DNA of 64,000 bases from Streptomyces sp. NBC_01276 (GTDB taxonomy: Bacteria; Actinomycetota; Actinomycetes; Streptomycetales; Streptomycetaceae). Positions 7,604 to 17,409 of the stretch are shown piece after piece. Each line of letters starts with the position of its first letter. Positions within the stretch are counted from its first letter, which is position 1. The translations under genes and the position numbers were made by a program. The notes below the pieces were generated by a model. That model was not told the origin of the DNA. It was given only the letters and a program-made list of their open reading frames with translations, and did not search any database. The stretch lies in assembly GCF_041435355.1 (NCBI RefSeq), contig NZ_CP108442.1, positions 2,480,001 to 2,544,000 on the forward strand, given 5' to 3'.

Positions 7604-10600
7604 GTGCGGGGCTACGAAAGCCAGGAGAGCCATCAGGCCGAGGCCGACCATCTCTCGCGCTTCGAGGCCGAGATGGAGCGGCTGAAGAAGGAGCGCGGGA
7701 AGGCCGTCCAGCACGCGGAAGACCTGGGGTACCAGGTCGAGGTGCTGCGCGCCAAGCTGCATGAGGTGCGCCGCAATCTCGCGTCCCGCCCCGCGTACGA
7801 CGGCGCGGACATGGGGTACCAGGCGGAGCAGCTGCTCCGCAATGCCCAGGTGCAGGCCGACCAGATGCGCTCCGACGCCGAGCGCGAGCTGCGCGAGGCC
7901 CGGGCCCAGACCCAGCGCATCCTCCAGGAGCACGCCGAGCACCAGGCGCGCCTCCAGGCCGAGCTGCACTCGGAGGCCGTCAACCGGCGCCAGCGCCTGG
8001 ACCAGGAGCTCAACGAGCGCCGCCAGACCGTCGAGGCGCACGTCAACGAGAACGTCGCCTGGGCCGAGCAGCTGCGCGCCCGGACCGAGTCCCAGGCCCG
8101 CCGGCTCATGGACGAGTCCCGCGCCGAGGCCGAGCAGGCGCTGAACGCCGCCCGCGCCGAGGCCGCCCGGACCGTGGAGGAGGCCCGCCGCCGGCTCGCC
8201 GCCGACACGGAGGCCACCCGCACCGAGGCCGAATCCACGCTGCTGCGCGCCCGCAAGGAGGCCGAGCGGCTGCTCGCCGCCGCCTCGGCGCAGGCCCAGG
8301 AGGCCACCGAGCACGCGGAGCGGCTGCGCAGCAGCACCACCACCGAGGCCGAGCAGACCCGGCAGCAGACCCTGGACCTCGGCCGGGTGGCCGAGGCACG
8401 GGTGCAGGAGGCCGACGGGGCGCTGCGCGCGGCCCGCGCGGAGGCCGAGACCCTGCTCGCGGACGCCAAGGAGAGCGCCGCCCGGCAGCTCGCCTCGGCG
8501 GAGTCCGTCAACGAGCAGCGCACCCGCACGGCGAAGGAGCAGGTCGCCCGGCTGGTCGGCGAGGCCACGAAGGAGACCGAGGCCCTCAAGGCCGAGGCCG
8601 AGCAGGCGCTGGCCGACGCCCGCGCCGAGGCGGAGCGGCTGCGCACCGAAGCCGGCGAGCAGGCCCGTACGGCCGCCGCCGAGGACACCGCGGCGCAGCT
8701 GGCGAAGGCGGCCCGCACCGCCGAGGACGTACTCAACAAGGCCTCGGAGGACGCCCGCGCCACCACCCGTGCCGCGTCCGAGGAGGCCGAGCGGATCCGC
8801 CGCGAGGCGGAGTCCGAGGCCGACCGGCTGCGCCTGCAGGCGGCGGCCACGGCCGACGAGCTCAAGGGCGCGGCGAAGGACGACACCGAGGAGTACCGGG
8901 CCCGTACCGTCGAGCTCCAGGAGGAGGCCCGGCGGCTGCGCGGCGAGGCGGAGCAGCTGCGCGCGGAGGCCGTGGCCGAGGGCGAGCGGATCCGCGGGGA
9001 GGCACGCCGCGAGGCGGTCCAGCAGATCGAGGAGGCGGCCCGGACCGCCGAGGAACTGCTGGGCAAGGCCAAGTCGGACGCGGACGAGCTGCGCGGCGGC
9101 GCGACCGCCGAGAGCGAGCGGGTCCGCGCGGAGGCCGTGGAGCGGGCGACGACCCTGCGCCGGCAGGCCGAGGAGACGCTGGAGCGCACCCGCGCGGAGG
9201 CCGAGCGGCTGCGCGCGGACGCCGAGGAGCACGCCGAGGCCCTGGCCGCCGAGGCGGACGCGGCCGTGCGGGCGCGGCGCGAGGAGACCGAGCAGGCCCT
9301 GGCCGCGAAGCGGGCGGAGGCCGATCAGGAGCTCGTACGCCTGCACACGGACGCCGAGGGACGGCTGGCCACGGCGGAGCAGACGCTGCGTGACGCCCGC
9401 ACCGCGGCGGAGGGCATCCGCAGGGAGACCACCGAGGAGAACGACCGGCTGCGCGCCGAGGCCGCGGAGCGGATCCGCACCCTCCAGGCCCAGTCGGAGG
9501 CGGAGGCCGAGCAGCTGCGCACGGAGGCCGCCCAGGACGCGGGCCGGGTCCGCGCGGAGGCCGAGCAGGTGTCCGTGCGGCTGCGCGCCGAGGCGGAGAC
9601 CGAGTCGGAGCGGCTGCGCGCCGAGGCCAAGGCGGCCGCGGACCGGCTGCGCGCCGAGGCCAAGGCGGCCGCCGAACGGGTCGCGGCGGAGGCCGCGGAG
9701 GCCCTCGCGGCTGCCCAGGAGGAGGCCGCGCGGCGTCGCCGGGAGGCCGAGGAGACCCTGTCGGCGGCCCGCACGGACGCGGGCAACGAGCGGGCTCAGG
9801 CCCGTGAGCAGAGCGAGGAACTGCTGGCGCAGGCGCGCAAGCGCTCGGAGGAGGCGCAGGCCGAGGCGGTCTGGCTGACCGAGGAGGCGGAGAGCCGCGC
9901 CGCGGAGCTGGTCGCGGCGGCGGAGGCCACCGCCCAGCAGGTGCGGGACTCCGTGGCCGGCCTGCACGAGCAGGCCGAGGAGGAGGTCGCGGGGCTGCGC
10001 AGTGCGGCCGAGCACGCGGCGGACCGTACGCGTACCGAGGCCGAGGAGGAGGCGGACCGGGTCCGCGCCGAGGCCCGCGCGGACCGCGAGGGGGCGGCCG
10101 AGGACGCGGCGCGCCTGCGCAGCGAGGTCCGTGTCGAGACGGACGCGGCCAAGGCCCTGGCGGAGCGCACGGTCGGCGACGCGATCGCCGAGGCGGAGCA
10201 GCTGCGCGCCGATACGGCGGAGTACGCGCAGCGGGTGCGCACGGAGGCGACGGACGCCCTGGCGGCGTCCGAGCGCGACGCGGCGCGGACCCGGGCGGAC
10301 GCCCGCGAGGACGCGAACCGGATCCGCGGCGAGGCGGCGGAGTCCCTGGAGTCCTCGCGCGCCGAGGGCGGCCGGATCGTCACCGAGGCGACCGCGGAGG
10401 CGGAGCGCCTCACCGAGGAGACCCTGGCCGCGAACGCGCTGACGGTCGACGAGGCACGGGCGGAGGCCGAGCGGCTGACCGCGGAGGCGGAGCAGGCGGC
10501 CGAGGCCACCCGCGCCGAGGCCGCGGCCACCCTGGACGAGGCCCGCGCCGAGGGCAACCGGCTCCGTACGGAGGCCGCCGAGCAGGCGGACCGGCTCATC

Positions 10601-12259
10601 ACCGAGGCCACCGCCGAGGCGGAGCGGCTCACGGAGGAGACCCGTACGGCCAACGAGCTGACGGTCGGCGAGGCGCAGGAGGCGGCCGACGCGCTGCGCG
10701 CCGAGGCGGCGGACACGCTCGACGAAGCCCGTGCCGAGGCCAACCGGCTGCGCACCGAGGCCGCCGAGCAGGCGGACCGGCTCATCACCGAGGCCGCCTC
10801 CGAGGCGGAGAAGCTCACGGCGCAGGCGGCGCAGACGCTGGCCGCGGCCGAGCGGGATTCGGCGAGGATCCTGGTCGACTCCCGTGCCGAGGGCGACCGG
10901 CTGGTCGAGGAGACCCGCGCGGCCAACGAGCTGACGGTGGGCGAGGCCGCGGCGGAGGCCGAGCGGCTGCGCACCGAGGCGGCGCAGACCCTGGACGAGG
11001 CCCGTGCGGAGGGCGGCCGGATCATCGGCGAGGCCACCGCGGAGGCGGAGCGCGTCACGGTCGCGGCGAACGAGACCCTGGCGGGCGCGGAGCGGGAGGC
11101 CGAGCAGACGCTCGACGAGGCCCGCACCGAGGCGGGCCGGGTCCGCACGGAGGCTGCCGAGCAGGCGGACCGGCTCATCACCGAGGCCGTCACCGAGGCG
11201 GAGAAGCTCACCGAGCAGACCCGCAAGGACAACGACCGGACGGTCGGCGAGGCCCGGAACGAGGCCGAGCGGCTGCGCGCCGACGCGGCGGAGGCGCTGG
11301 CCTCCGCTCAGGAGCACGCGACGCGGACCCGGTCCGAGGCGGAGCGGGTCAAGGCGGAGGCGGCGAGCGACGCGGAGCGCACGCGCGCCGAGACCCGTGC
11401 GGAGTCGGAGCGGCTGCTGGACGAGGCGCGCGAGGGGGCCAACAAGCGCCGCACCGAGGCCGCGGAGCAGGTGGACCGGCTCATCACGGAGGCGGCGGCG
11501 GAAGCCGAGAAGCTCACCTCCGAGGCGGGTCTGCAGGCCCTCGCCGCCACCACGGCGGCCGAGGAGCAGGCCGACGCGATGGTCGACGCGGCGCGCAAGG
11601 AGGCCGCGCGGATCACTTCGGAGGCGACCGTCGAGGGCAACTCCATGGTGGAGAAGGCCCGTACCGACGCCGACGAGCTGCTGGTCGGGGCGCGTACGGA
11701 CGCCGCGGCCATAAGGGAGCGGGCGGAGGACCTGCGCGGCCGGGTGGAGTCCGAGGTCGAGGAGCTGCACGAGCGCGCCCGCCGGGAGTCGGCGGAGCAG
11801 ATGAAGTCGGCCGGCGAGCGCGTGGACAAGCTGGTGCGCGCGGCGACGGAGCAGAGCGTCGAGGCGGAGGCCAAGGCCAAGGAGCTGGTGTCGGACGCGA
11901 GCAGCGAGGCGAGCAAGGTCCGCATCGCGGCGGTGCGCAAGGCCGAGGCGCTGCTCAAGGAGGCCGAGCAGAAGAAGGCCGAACTGTCGCGGCAGGCCGA
12001 GAAGGCGCTCGCCGAGGCACAGGCGGAGGCCGAACGGCTCGTCGACGAGGGCCGTCGTGAGCTGGAGGTTCTGGTGCGCAGGCGCGAGGACATTCAGGCG
12101 GAGATCTCCCGTGTCCAGGACGTTCTTGAGGCGTTGGAATCATTCGAGGCACCTTCGGGTGGCGGAAAGCCCGCATTGGGTGGCCAGGGCTCGGGGGGCG
12201 TGAAGGCCGGGGCAACAGCGGGTTCCACTCGTTCGGGTGGCAAGGCGTCAGAGGGGTAG
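7604..12259 (+). CDS. scy: Polar-growth coiled-coil scaffold protein Scy
   Basis: A 1551-residue, almost wholly coiled-coil protein of the Streptomyces Scy type, which organises the hyphal tip growth complex with DivIVA and FilP. The first 50 residues (RGYESQESHQAEADHLSRFE) match the conserved Scy N-terminus. Next comes a short heptad region with the break RPAYDGADMGYQAEQLL, then about 1300 residues of Ala/Glu/Arg-rich hendecad-like repeats, and a short Gly/Ser-rich tail. The GTG at 7604 fits the conserved start, though an in-frame GTG at 7568 is possible. Length exceeds the roughly 1330 residues I recall for S. coelicolor, suggesting extra repeat units. It is followed by filP. Confidence 0.93.
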   Translation: MRGYESQESHQAEADHLSRFEAEMERLKKERGKAVQHAEDLGYQVEVLRAKLHEVRRNLASRPAYDGADMGYQAEQLLRNAQVQADQMRSDAERELREARAQTQRILQEHAEHQARLQAELHSEAVNRRQRLDQELNERRQTVEAHVNENVAWAEQLRARTESQARRLMDESRAEAEQALNAARAEAARTVEEARRRLAADTEATRTEAESTLLRARKEAERLLAAASAQAQEATEHAERLRSSTTTEAEQTRQQTLDLGRVAEARVQEADGALRAARAEAETLLADAKESAARQLASAESVNEQRTRTAKEQVARLVGEATKETEALKAEAEQALADARAEAERLRTEAGEQARTAAAEDTAAQLAKAARTAEDVLNKASEDARATTRAASEEAERIRREAESEADRLRLQAAATADELKGAAKDDTEEYRARTVELQEEARRLRGEAEQLRAEAVAEGERIRGEARREAVQQIEEAARTAEELLGKAKSDADELRGGATAESERVRAEAVERATTLRRQAEETLERTRAEAERLRADAEEHAEALAAEADAAVRARREETEQALAAKRAEADQELVRLHTDAEGRLATAEQTLRDARTAAEGIRRETTEENDRLRAEAAERIRTLQAQSEAEAEQLRTEAAQDAGRVRAEAEQVSVRLRAEAETESERLRAEAKAAADRLRAEAKAAAERVAAEAAEALAAAQEEAARRRREAEETLSAARTDAGNERAQAREQSEELLAQARKRSEEAQAEAVWLTEEAESRAAELVAAAEATAQQVRDSVAGLHEQAEEEVAGLRSAAEHAADRTRTEAEEEADRVRAEARADREGAAEDAARLRSEVRVETDAAKALAERTVGDAIAEAEQLRADTAEYAQRVRTEATDALAASERDAARTRADAREDANRIRGEAAESLESSRAEGGRIVTEATAEAERLTEETLAANALTVDEARAEAERLTAEAEQAAEATRAEAAATLDEARAEGNRLRTEAAEQADRLITEATAEAERLTEETRTANELTVGEAQEAADALRAEAADTLDEARAEANRLRTEAAEQADRLITEAASEAEKLTAQAAQTLAAAERDSARILVDSRAEGDRLVEETRAANELTVGEAAAEAERLRTEAAQTLDEARAEGGRIIGEATAEAERVTVAANETLAGAEREAEQTLDEARTEAGRVRTEAAEQADRLITEAVTEAEKLTEQTRKDNDRTVGEARNEAERLRADAAEALASAQEHATRTRSEAERVKAEAASDAERTRAETRAESERLLDEAREGANKRRTEAAEQVDRLITEAAAEAEKLTSEAGLQALAATTAAEEQADAMVDAARKEAARITSEATVEGNSMVEKARTDADELLVGARTDAAAIRERAEDLRGRVESEVEELHERARRESAEQMKSAGERVDKLVRAATEQSVEAEAKAKELVSDASSEASKVRIAAVRKAEALLKEAEQKKAELSRQAEKALAEAQAEAERLVDEGRRELEVLVRRREDIQAEISRVQDVLEALESFEAPSGGGKPALGGQGSGGVKAGATAGSTRSGGKASEG
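10571..11494. repeat. Near-identical internal repeats in scy
   Basis: A 39-base segment encoding EAAEQADRLITEA occurs at 10571-10609, 10757-10795, 11150-11188 and, with a few changes, 11456-11494. The copies stay in frame and are 62, 131 and 102 codons apart. The last spacing is twice the 51-residue period described for Scy. Such DNA-level identity allows repeat number to change by recombination. Confidence 0.75.
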
Positions 12260-12453
12260 TCAGAACACGGGATGTGTGCTTCTGAGGGAAGTTCAGGCGA
12301 AGGAGTGACAAGCATTCTGCCGTCTTGCCACTCAAAAGGGGTGTCATTGTCCAGGGCAAACCCGGATTGACTCGATGACACGCCGCCCGGGCGCCTAGGA
12401 TTCCCCTTAACACCTCACGTAGCACCTCATCGGTCTCATTCGACAGGAACCCC

Positions 12454-13392
12454 ATGAGCGACACTTCCTCCCCCTTCGGCTTCGAGCTCGTGCGGCGTGG
12501 TTACGACCGCGGTCAGGTGGACGACCGCATTACCAAGCTGGTCTCCGACCGCGACAGCGCACTTGGACGCATCAACTCTCTGGAAAAGCGGATCGAGGAG
12601 CTACACCTCGAAACGCAGAACGCCCAGGCCCAGGTGAGCGACGCCGAGCCGTCGTACGCCGGTCTGGGCGCCCGGGTCGAGAAGATCCTGCGACTGGCCG
12701 AGGAGGAGGCGAAGGACCTGCGCGAGGAGGCCCGTCGCGCGGCCGAGCAGCACCGTGAGCTGGCGGAGTCGGCCGCCCAGCAGGTGCGCAACGACGCCGA
12801 GTCGTTCGCGGCGGACCGCAAGTCGAAGGCGGAGGACGAGGGCGTCCGCATCGTCGAGAAGGCCAAGGGCGACGCCTCCACCCTGCGCGCCGAGGCCCAG
12901 AAGGACGCGGCCTCCAAGCGCGAGGAGGCCGACGCCCTGTTCGAGGAGACCCGCGCCAAGGCCGCCCAGGCCGCCGCGGACTTCGAGACCAACCTGGCCA
13001 AGCGGCGCGAGCAGTCCGAGCGCGACCTGGCCTCGCGTCAGCAGAAGGCCGAGAAGCGCCTCGCGGAGATCGAGCACCGGGCGGAGCAGCTGCGCCTGGA
13101 GGCCGAAAAGCTCCGTACGGACGCCGAGCGCCGGGCCCGCCAGACCGTGGAGACCGCGCAGCGCCAGGCGGAGGACATCGTCGCCGACGCGAACGCGAAG
13201 GCCGACCGGATCCGCAGCGAGTCGGAGCGCGAGCTGGCGGCGCTCACCAACCGCCGCGACTCCATCAACGCGCAGCTGACCAACGTCCGCGAGATGCTGG
13301 CGACGTTGACCGGCGCGGCCGTGGCCGCGGCCAACCCGATCGTCGACGACGAGCCCGTGACGCGGGGCGTGCCGGCCCAGCAGAGCCGCTAG
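12454..13392 (+). CDS. filP: Intermediate-filament-like protein FilP
   Basis: A 312-residue rod protein that forms a cytoskeletal network below the hyphal tip and gives stiffness. It begins with the conserved FGFELVRRGYDRGQVDDRI segment, shared with DivIVA-like N-termini. A short coil, the linker DAEPSYAGLGARVEKI and a long coiled-coil rod (residues 75-285) follow. Length matches FilP. AGGAA lies seven bases before the ATG. The 194-base gap from scy suggests a separate promoter, though read-through is possible. Confidence 0.94.
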   Translation: MSDTSSPFGFELVRRGYDRGQVDDRITKLVSDRDSALGRINSLEKRIEELHLETQNAQAQVSDAEPSYAGLGARVEKILRLAEEEAKDLREEARRAAEQHRELAESAAQQVRNDAESFAADRKSKAEDEGVRIVEKAKGDASTLRAEAQKDAASKREEADALFEETRAKAAQAAADFETNLAKRREQSERDLASRQQKAEKRLAEIEHRAEQLRLEAEKLRTDAERRARQTVETAQRQAEDIVADANAKADRIRSESERELAALTNRRDSINAQLTNVREMLATLTGAAVAAANPIVDDEPVTRGVPAQQSR

Positions 13393-13411
13393 TACACGAC
13401 CGCACGGCGTT

Positions 13412-13448
13412 GGGCCGTACGTCACTCTTTTGAGGTGGCGTACGGCCC
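13412..13448 (+). terminator. Terminator after filP
   Basis: A perfect 10-bp stem (GGGCCGTACG with CGTACGGCCC) with a 17-base loop holding a smaller CACTC/GAG stem. It sits 20 bases after the filP stop and before the ABC ATPase gene. Confidence 0.65.
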
Positions 13449-13470
13449 TTCGGCGTTCTAGCGTGGCCGC

Positions 13471-14463
13471 ATGATCGAGCTTGAGGGACTGACCAAACGA
13501 TTCGGCGCCAAGACCGCCGTGGACCACCTCAGCTTCCAGGTCAGACCGGGGGTGGTCACCGGCTTCCTCGGCCCCAACGGGGCGGGGAAGTCCACGACCA
13601 TGCGCATGATGCTCGACCTCGACAACCCGACCAGCGGTACGGTCCGGATCGACGGCAAGCACTACCGGGAACTGCCGGAACCGCTGAAGCACATCGGGGC
13701 GCTGCTGGACGCGAAGGCCATGCACGGCGGCCGCAGCGCGTACAACAACCTCCTCTGCCTGGCCGAGTCGAACCGGATCCCGCGGAGCCGGGTGACCGAG
13801 GTACTGGACCTCGTCGGACTGACCCCGGTGGCCAAGAAGAAGTCGAAAGGATTTTCGCTCGGGATGGGCCAGAGGCTGGGAATCGCCTCCGCGCTGCTCG
13901 GCGATCCGGAGATCCTGATGTTCGACGAACCCGTCAATGGTCTGGACCCGGAGGGAATTCTCTGGATCCGCAATCTTATGAAGGGGCTGGCCGCAGAGGG
14001 GAGGACGATCTTCGTCTCCTCTCACCTGATGAGCGAAATGGCCCTGACCGCAGACCATTTGGTGGTGATCGGACAAGGAAAGCTCCTCGCCGACTTGTCG
14101 ATGTCCGATTTCATCCAGCAGAACTCCCGCAGTTACGTGCGCCTGCGCTCCCCGCAGCAGGAACGGCTGAAGGACGTCCTGCACGGGGCAGGGATCGACG
14201 CCGTCAGCGTGCCCGCCACCGGAACGCTGGAGATCGACGGCGTCCCGGCCGAGCGGCTCGGCGAGCTGGCCGCCCAGCACCAGATCGTGCTGCACGAACT
14301 CAGCCCGCAACGGGCTTCACTGGAGGAAGCGTTCATGCGCATGACGGCGGACTCCGTCGAGTACCACGCCCACGCGCCGGGAACCACCGCGCCCGCGGGC
14401 GCGCCCGCCGCCGCGCCCGCCTGGGGCGCCGGCTACGAAGCGACGCGCGAAGGCGGCAAGTGA
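13471..14463 (+). CDS. ABC transporter ATP-binding protein, first pair
   Basis: A 330-residue ABC-2-type ATPase. Walker A is GPNGAGKST, the signature is the variant SLGMGQRLGIASALLG, Walker B is ILMFDEPVNGLDPEG, and the switch is IFVSSHLMSEM. About 100 residues follow the nucleotide-binding domain, ending in an Ala/Pro-rich tail. Such ATPases pair with six-helix permeases for drug, lipid or peptide export. Its stop overlaps the permease start. It is a close paralogue of the ATPase at 15.4 kb. The substrate is unknown. Confidence 0.92.
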   Translation: MIELEGLTKRFGAKTAVDHLSFQVRPGVVTGFLGPNGAGKSTTMRMMLDLDNPTSGTVRIDGKHYRELPEPLKHIGALLDAKAMHGGRSAYNNLLCLAESNRIPRSRVTEVLDLVGLTPVAKKKSKGFSLGMGQRLGIASALLGDPEILMFDEPVNGLDPEGILWIRNLMKGLAAEGRTIFVSSHLMSEMALTADHLVVIGQGKLLADLSMSDFIQQNSRSYVRLRSPQQERLKDVLHGAGIDAVSVPATGTLEIDGVPAERLGELAAQHQIVLHELSPQRASLEEAFMRMTADSVEYHAHAPGTTAPAGAPAAAPAWGAGYEATREGGK

Positions 14464-15242
14464 CCATGGCCTTCTCCGCCGTCCTCAAGTCCGAGTGGAC
14501 CAAGATCCGCACGGTCGCCTCCACGAGCTGGACCCTCGTCATCGCCTTCGTCGCCACCGTCGGCTTCAGCGCCGCCTTCTGCGCCGCGGTCAGCGCGAGC
14601 TTCGACAGCATGAAGCCGGGCGAGCGGGCCACCTTCGACCCCGTACTGCTGAGCTTCAGCGGGATGTCGTTCGGTCAGCTCTCAATGATCATCTTCGGGG
14701 TGCTGGTGGTCAGCACCGAGTACAGCACGGGCATGATCCGCACCTCGCTGGCCGCCGTTCCCGCGCGCGCGGGCTTCCTGGCGGGCAAGCTCACCGTCGC
14801 CACGGTGCTGGCGCTCGCCGTGGGCCTGCTGACCAGCTTCGTGTCGTTCTTCCTCGGGCAGGCGCTCCTGGGGGACCACGGCACCGGCATCGGCGGGGAA
14901 GGCGTCCTGCGCGCGGTGATCGGTGCCGGCGTGTACATGGCGCTCCTCGCCCTGTTCTCCATGGGCGTGGCCGCGATGCTGCGCAGCTCCGTCGCCTCGA
15001 TCAGCATCCTGATCCCGTTCTTCCTGATCGTCTCGAACCTCCTCAGCGGATTCGACTCGACCCGCAAGTACGGCCAGTACCTGCCCGACAAGGCGGGTTC
15101 CAAGATCATGCAGATCGTGCCGGACGCGATGGGCAGCGCCGAGACGCCCTACGGCCCCTGGGGCGGTCTCGGGATCATGCTCCTGTGGGTACTGGCGGCC
15201 GTACTCGGCGGATACCTGGTGCTCAAGAAGCGCGACGCGTGA
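14460..15242 (+). CDS. ABC-2-type permease, first pair
   Basis: A 260-residue membrane protein with six predicted helices. It opens with the family phrase VLKSEWTKIRTVASTSWTL, and EYSTGMIRTSLAAVP sits in the coupling region after helix 2. The GTG at 14460 overlaps the ATPase stop as GTGA; an ATG at 14466 is an equally possible start. The protein ends in GGYLVLKKRDA, typical of the family. It forms one exporter with the preceding ATPase. Confidence 0.9.
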   Translation: MTMAFSAVLKSEWTKIRTVASTSWTLVIAFVATVGFSAAFCAAVSASFDSMKPGERATFDPVLLSFSGMSFGQLSMIIFGVLVVSTEYSTGMIRTSLAAVPARAGFLAGKLTVATVLALAVGLLTSFVSFFLGQALLGDHGTGIGGEGVLRAVIGAGVYMALLALFSMGVAAMLRSSVASISILIPFFLIVSNLLSGFDSTRKYGQYLPDKAGSKIMQIVPDAMGSAETPYGPWGGLGIMLLWVLAAVLGGYLVLKKRDA

Positions 15243-15258
15243 GGGACGGGAATGGCCC

Positions 15259-15298
15259 GGCGTCCTCCTTGTGACGGACGCCTCCCGTACTACGGGAG
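15259..15298 (+). terminator. Two tandem hairpins after the first ABC pair
   Basis: GGCGTCC pairs with GGACGCC (15259-15282) and CTCCCGT pairs with ACGGGAG (15282-15298, loop of three). They begin 17 bases after the permease stop and probably end or weaken transcription before the second ABC pair, whose 179-base gap must hold its own promoter. Confidence 0.5.
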
Positions 15299-15421
15299 AT
15301 CCCGGAGCCGGATCTCAGGGAGAGCTCAGGGATCCGCTCCGGGAGGGAACCGGGGAGGACTCGATATCCTCTTAAGGCGTACGTGGGCGAGAGCCGTCCC
15401 GGCCTGGCAAGGGGCAGCACG

Positions 15422-16546
15422 ATGATCGAGGCAGTCGGCCTGACCAAGCGCTTCGGCGCCAAGACCGCCGTCGACGGGCTTTCCTTCCAGGTCAAGCCGG
15501 GTCACGTCACCGGATTCCTCGGGCCCAACGGCTCCGGGAAATCCACCACCATGCGCATGATCCTCGGCCTGGACCGGCCCACCGCCGGACACGTCACGAT
15601 CAACGGGTTCCCCTTCCGGGAGCTGCCGAACGCCCAGCGGCACGTCGGAGCCCTGCTCGACGCCAAGGCCGCGCACGGCGGGCGCCGGGCCCGCGCGCAC
15701 CTGCTGTCCGTCGCCCAGCTCTCCGGGATCCCCGAGAAGCGGGTCGACGAGGTCCTGGGCGTGGTCGGGCTCCAGGACGCGGCCCGCCAGCGCACTAAGG
15801 GCTTCTCCCTCGGCATGGGGCAGCGGCTCGGCATCGCCACCGCGCTCCTCGGCGACCCGCAGGTCCTGCTCTTCGACGAGCCGGTCAACGGCCTCGACCC
15901 CGAGGGCATCCTCTGGGTCCGCAACCTGATGCGCCGGCTCGCCTCCGAGGGCCGCACGGTGTTCGTCTCCTCACACCTGATGAGCGAGATGGCCCTGACC
16001 GCCGACCACCTGATCGTGATCGGCCGGGGCCGGCTGTTGTCCGACATGAGCACCCAGGACTTCATCACGCACAACTCGGCCGGATTCGCCCGGGTCCGCG
16101 CGGCGGGCAACGGCCCCGACGGCCGGGTCATCCTGGGGACCGCGCTGACGAAGGCGGGCGGCCGGGTGCTCCAGGAGCCCGACGGCGCCCTGCGGGTGAC
16201 CGGGCTGGAGCTGCCCCGCATCAGCGACCTCGCGCACGAGACCGGCGTACGGCTCTGGGAGCTGTCCCCGCACCGGGCCTCGCTGGAGGAGGCCTACATG
16301 CGGATGACCCAGTCCTCCGTCGAGTACACCTCCACCGACGACCCGCGCGAGGAGCTGTGGGAGCCCGAGCCGCTGACCGTCCCGGACTGGGAGGAGGAGG
16401 CGCAGGCCCCCGTGGTCCCCGCCGAGACCGCGGCGAGCTTCTTCGCTCCCCCGCCCCCCGGATCCGGCACGCGGCCCTTCCTGATGCCCGGCAGTGCCGC
16501 CGATCTCGCCCCCGCCGCCCAGAACAGCCCCGAGGAACCCCGATGA
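15422..16546 (+). CDS. ABC transporter ATP-binding protein, second pair
   Basis: A 374-residue ABC-2-type ATPase, largely identical in its motifs to the first: Walker A GPNGSGKST, signature SLGMGQRLGIATALLG, Walker B VLLFDEPVNGLDPEG and VFVSSHLMSEMALTADHLI. It differs by a longer acidic, Pro-rich C-terminal tail of about 60 residues (EPEPLTVPDWEEEAQAP). The ATG is chosen because the paralogue starts at the same residue, MIEAVGLTKRFGAKTAVD. Its stop overlaps the permease ATG as ATGA. The two pairs look like a tandem duplication. Confidence 0.92.
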   Translation: MIEAVGLTKRFGAKTAVDGLSFQVKPGHVTGFLGPNGSGKSTTMRMILGLDRPTAGHVTINGFPFRELPNAQRHVGALLDAKAAHGGRRARAHLLSVAQLSGIPEKRVDEVLGVVGLQDAARQRTKGFSLGMGQRLGIATALLGDPQVLLFDEPVNGLDPEGILWVRNLMRRLASEGRTVFVSSHLMSEMALTADHLIVIGRGRLLSDMSTQDFITHNSAGFARVRAAGNGPDGRVILGTALTKAGGRVLQEPDGALRVTGLELPRISDLAHETGVRLWELSPHRASLEEAYMRMTQSSVEYTSTDDPREELWEPEPLTVPDWEEEAQAPVVPAETAASFFAPPPPGSGTRPFLMPGSAADLAPAAQNSPEEPR

Positions 16547-17397
16547 CCGCCACCGCCGACGCGACCCCGCCCGCGAGCGCGGGGCGGGCCGACGGCTACA
16601 GCTCGCCGCTGGCCACCCCACGGCCCCACCTCGGGCACGCCCTGGCCTCGGAGTGGACCAAGCTGAGGTCCGTGCGCTCCACCGTGTGGACCCTCGGCTC
16701 CCTCGTGGCCCTGGTGGTCGGCATCGGCATGCTCGCCGTGCTCCAGACCGACTCGGGCGACTACGCGTCGATCCCCTTCGTCGCGCCCGCCGTCTTCGGC
16801 ATGATCGTCGGCCAGCTCGCCGTGATCGTGCTCGGGGTGCTGACCGTCTCCTCCGAGTACGGCACCGGCCTGATCCGGACCACCTTCACCGCCGCCCCGG
16901 ACCGGCTGCGGGTGCTCACCGCGAAGTACCTCGTCTTCGGCACGGCCGCCTTCGGCGTCACCCTGGGCTCGGTGGGGTTCGTGGGCATCGCCGCCGCCCT
17001 CCTGCACAGCGGCCCCGACGCCGGCCACCACGGTGGCGGCGAGTGGCTGGGCGCTCTGGGCGGCTGCTTCTACGTGACCCTGCTGGGCGTCCTCGCGCTC
17101 GCCGTCGGCGCCCTCGTACGGCACTCGGCCGGCGCGATCGCCGTCATGCTCGGCCTGGTCACCATGCCCCCGGTCCTCGGGGCGATCCTGACGACGTGGC
17201 CCGTCACCAGGGCCATCGGTCTGGCCGTGGTCCGCTACAACGCGCCGGTGGGGCTGATCCAGCTCTTCGGGGTGCCCAACAGCGGCATGGACGGCAGCCC
17301 GACCCCCAGCGACCTGGCCCAGCTGGGGCTGCTGGTCCTGGTCACCGCGCTCGCCGTGGCGGCCTCGTACGTGGTGGTGCGCCGCCGCGACGTCTGA
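16543..17397 (+). CDS. ABC-2-type permease, second pair
   Basis: A 284-residue membrane protein with a polar N-terminal 30 residues and six predicted helices. Family marks are ALASEWTKLRSVRSTVWTL and SSEYGTGLIRTTFTAAPDRL, and the C-terminus is YVVVRRRDV. It is coupled to the second ATPase by a four-base overlap. It is convergent with the small gene at 17.4 kb, with 12 bases between them. The transported substrate cannot be inferred. Confidence 0.9.
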   Translation: MTATADATPPASAGRADGYSSPLATPRPHLGHALASEWTKLRSVRSTVWTLGSLVALVVGIGMLAVLQTDSGDYASIPFVAPAVFGMIVGQLAVIVLGVLTVSSEYGTGLIRTTFTAAPDRLRVLTAKYLVFGTAAFGVTLGSVGFVGIAAALLHSGPDAGHHGGGEWLGALGGCFYVTLLGVLALAVGALVRHSAGAIAVMLGLVTMPPVLGAILTTWPVTRAIGLAVVRYNAPVGLIQLFGVPNSGMDGSPTPSDLAQLGLLVLVTALAVAASYVVVRRRDV

Positions 17398-17409
17398 GCC
17401 CCGGGCCGG

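Noticed and set aside
6896..11770. A 1624-residue minus-strand open frame opposite scy
   Set aside because: It is antisense to the repeat-rich, GC-biased scy gene. Its Gly/Leu/Arg composition mirrors the Ala/Glu codons of scy, and it has no domain.
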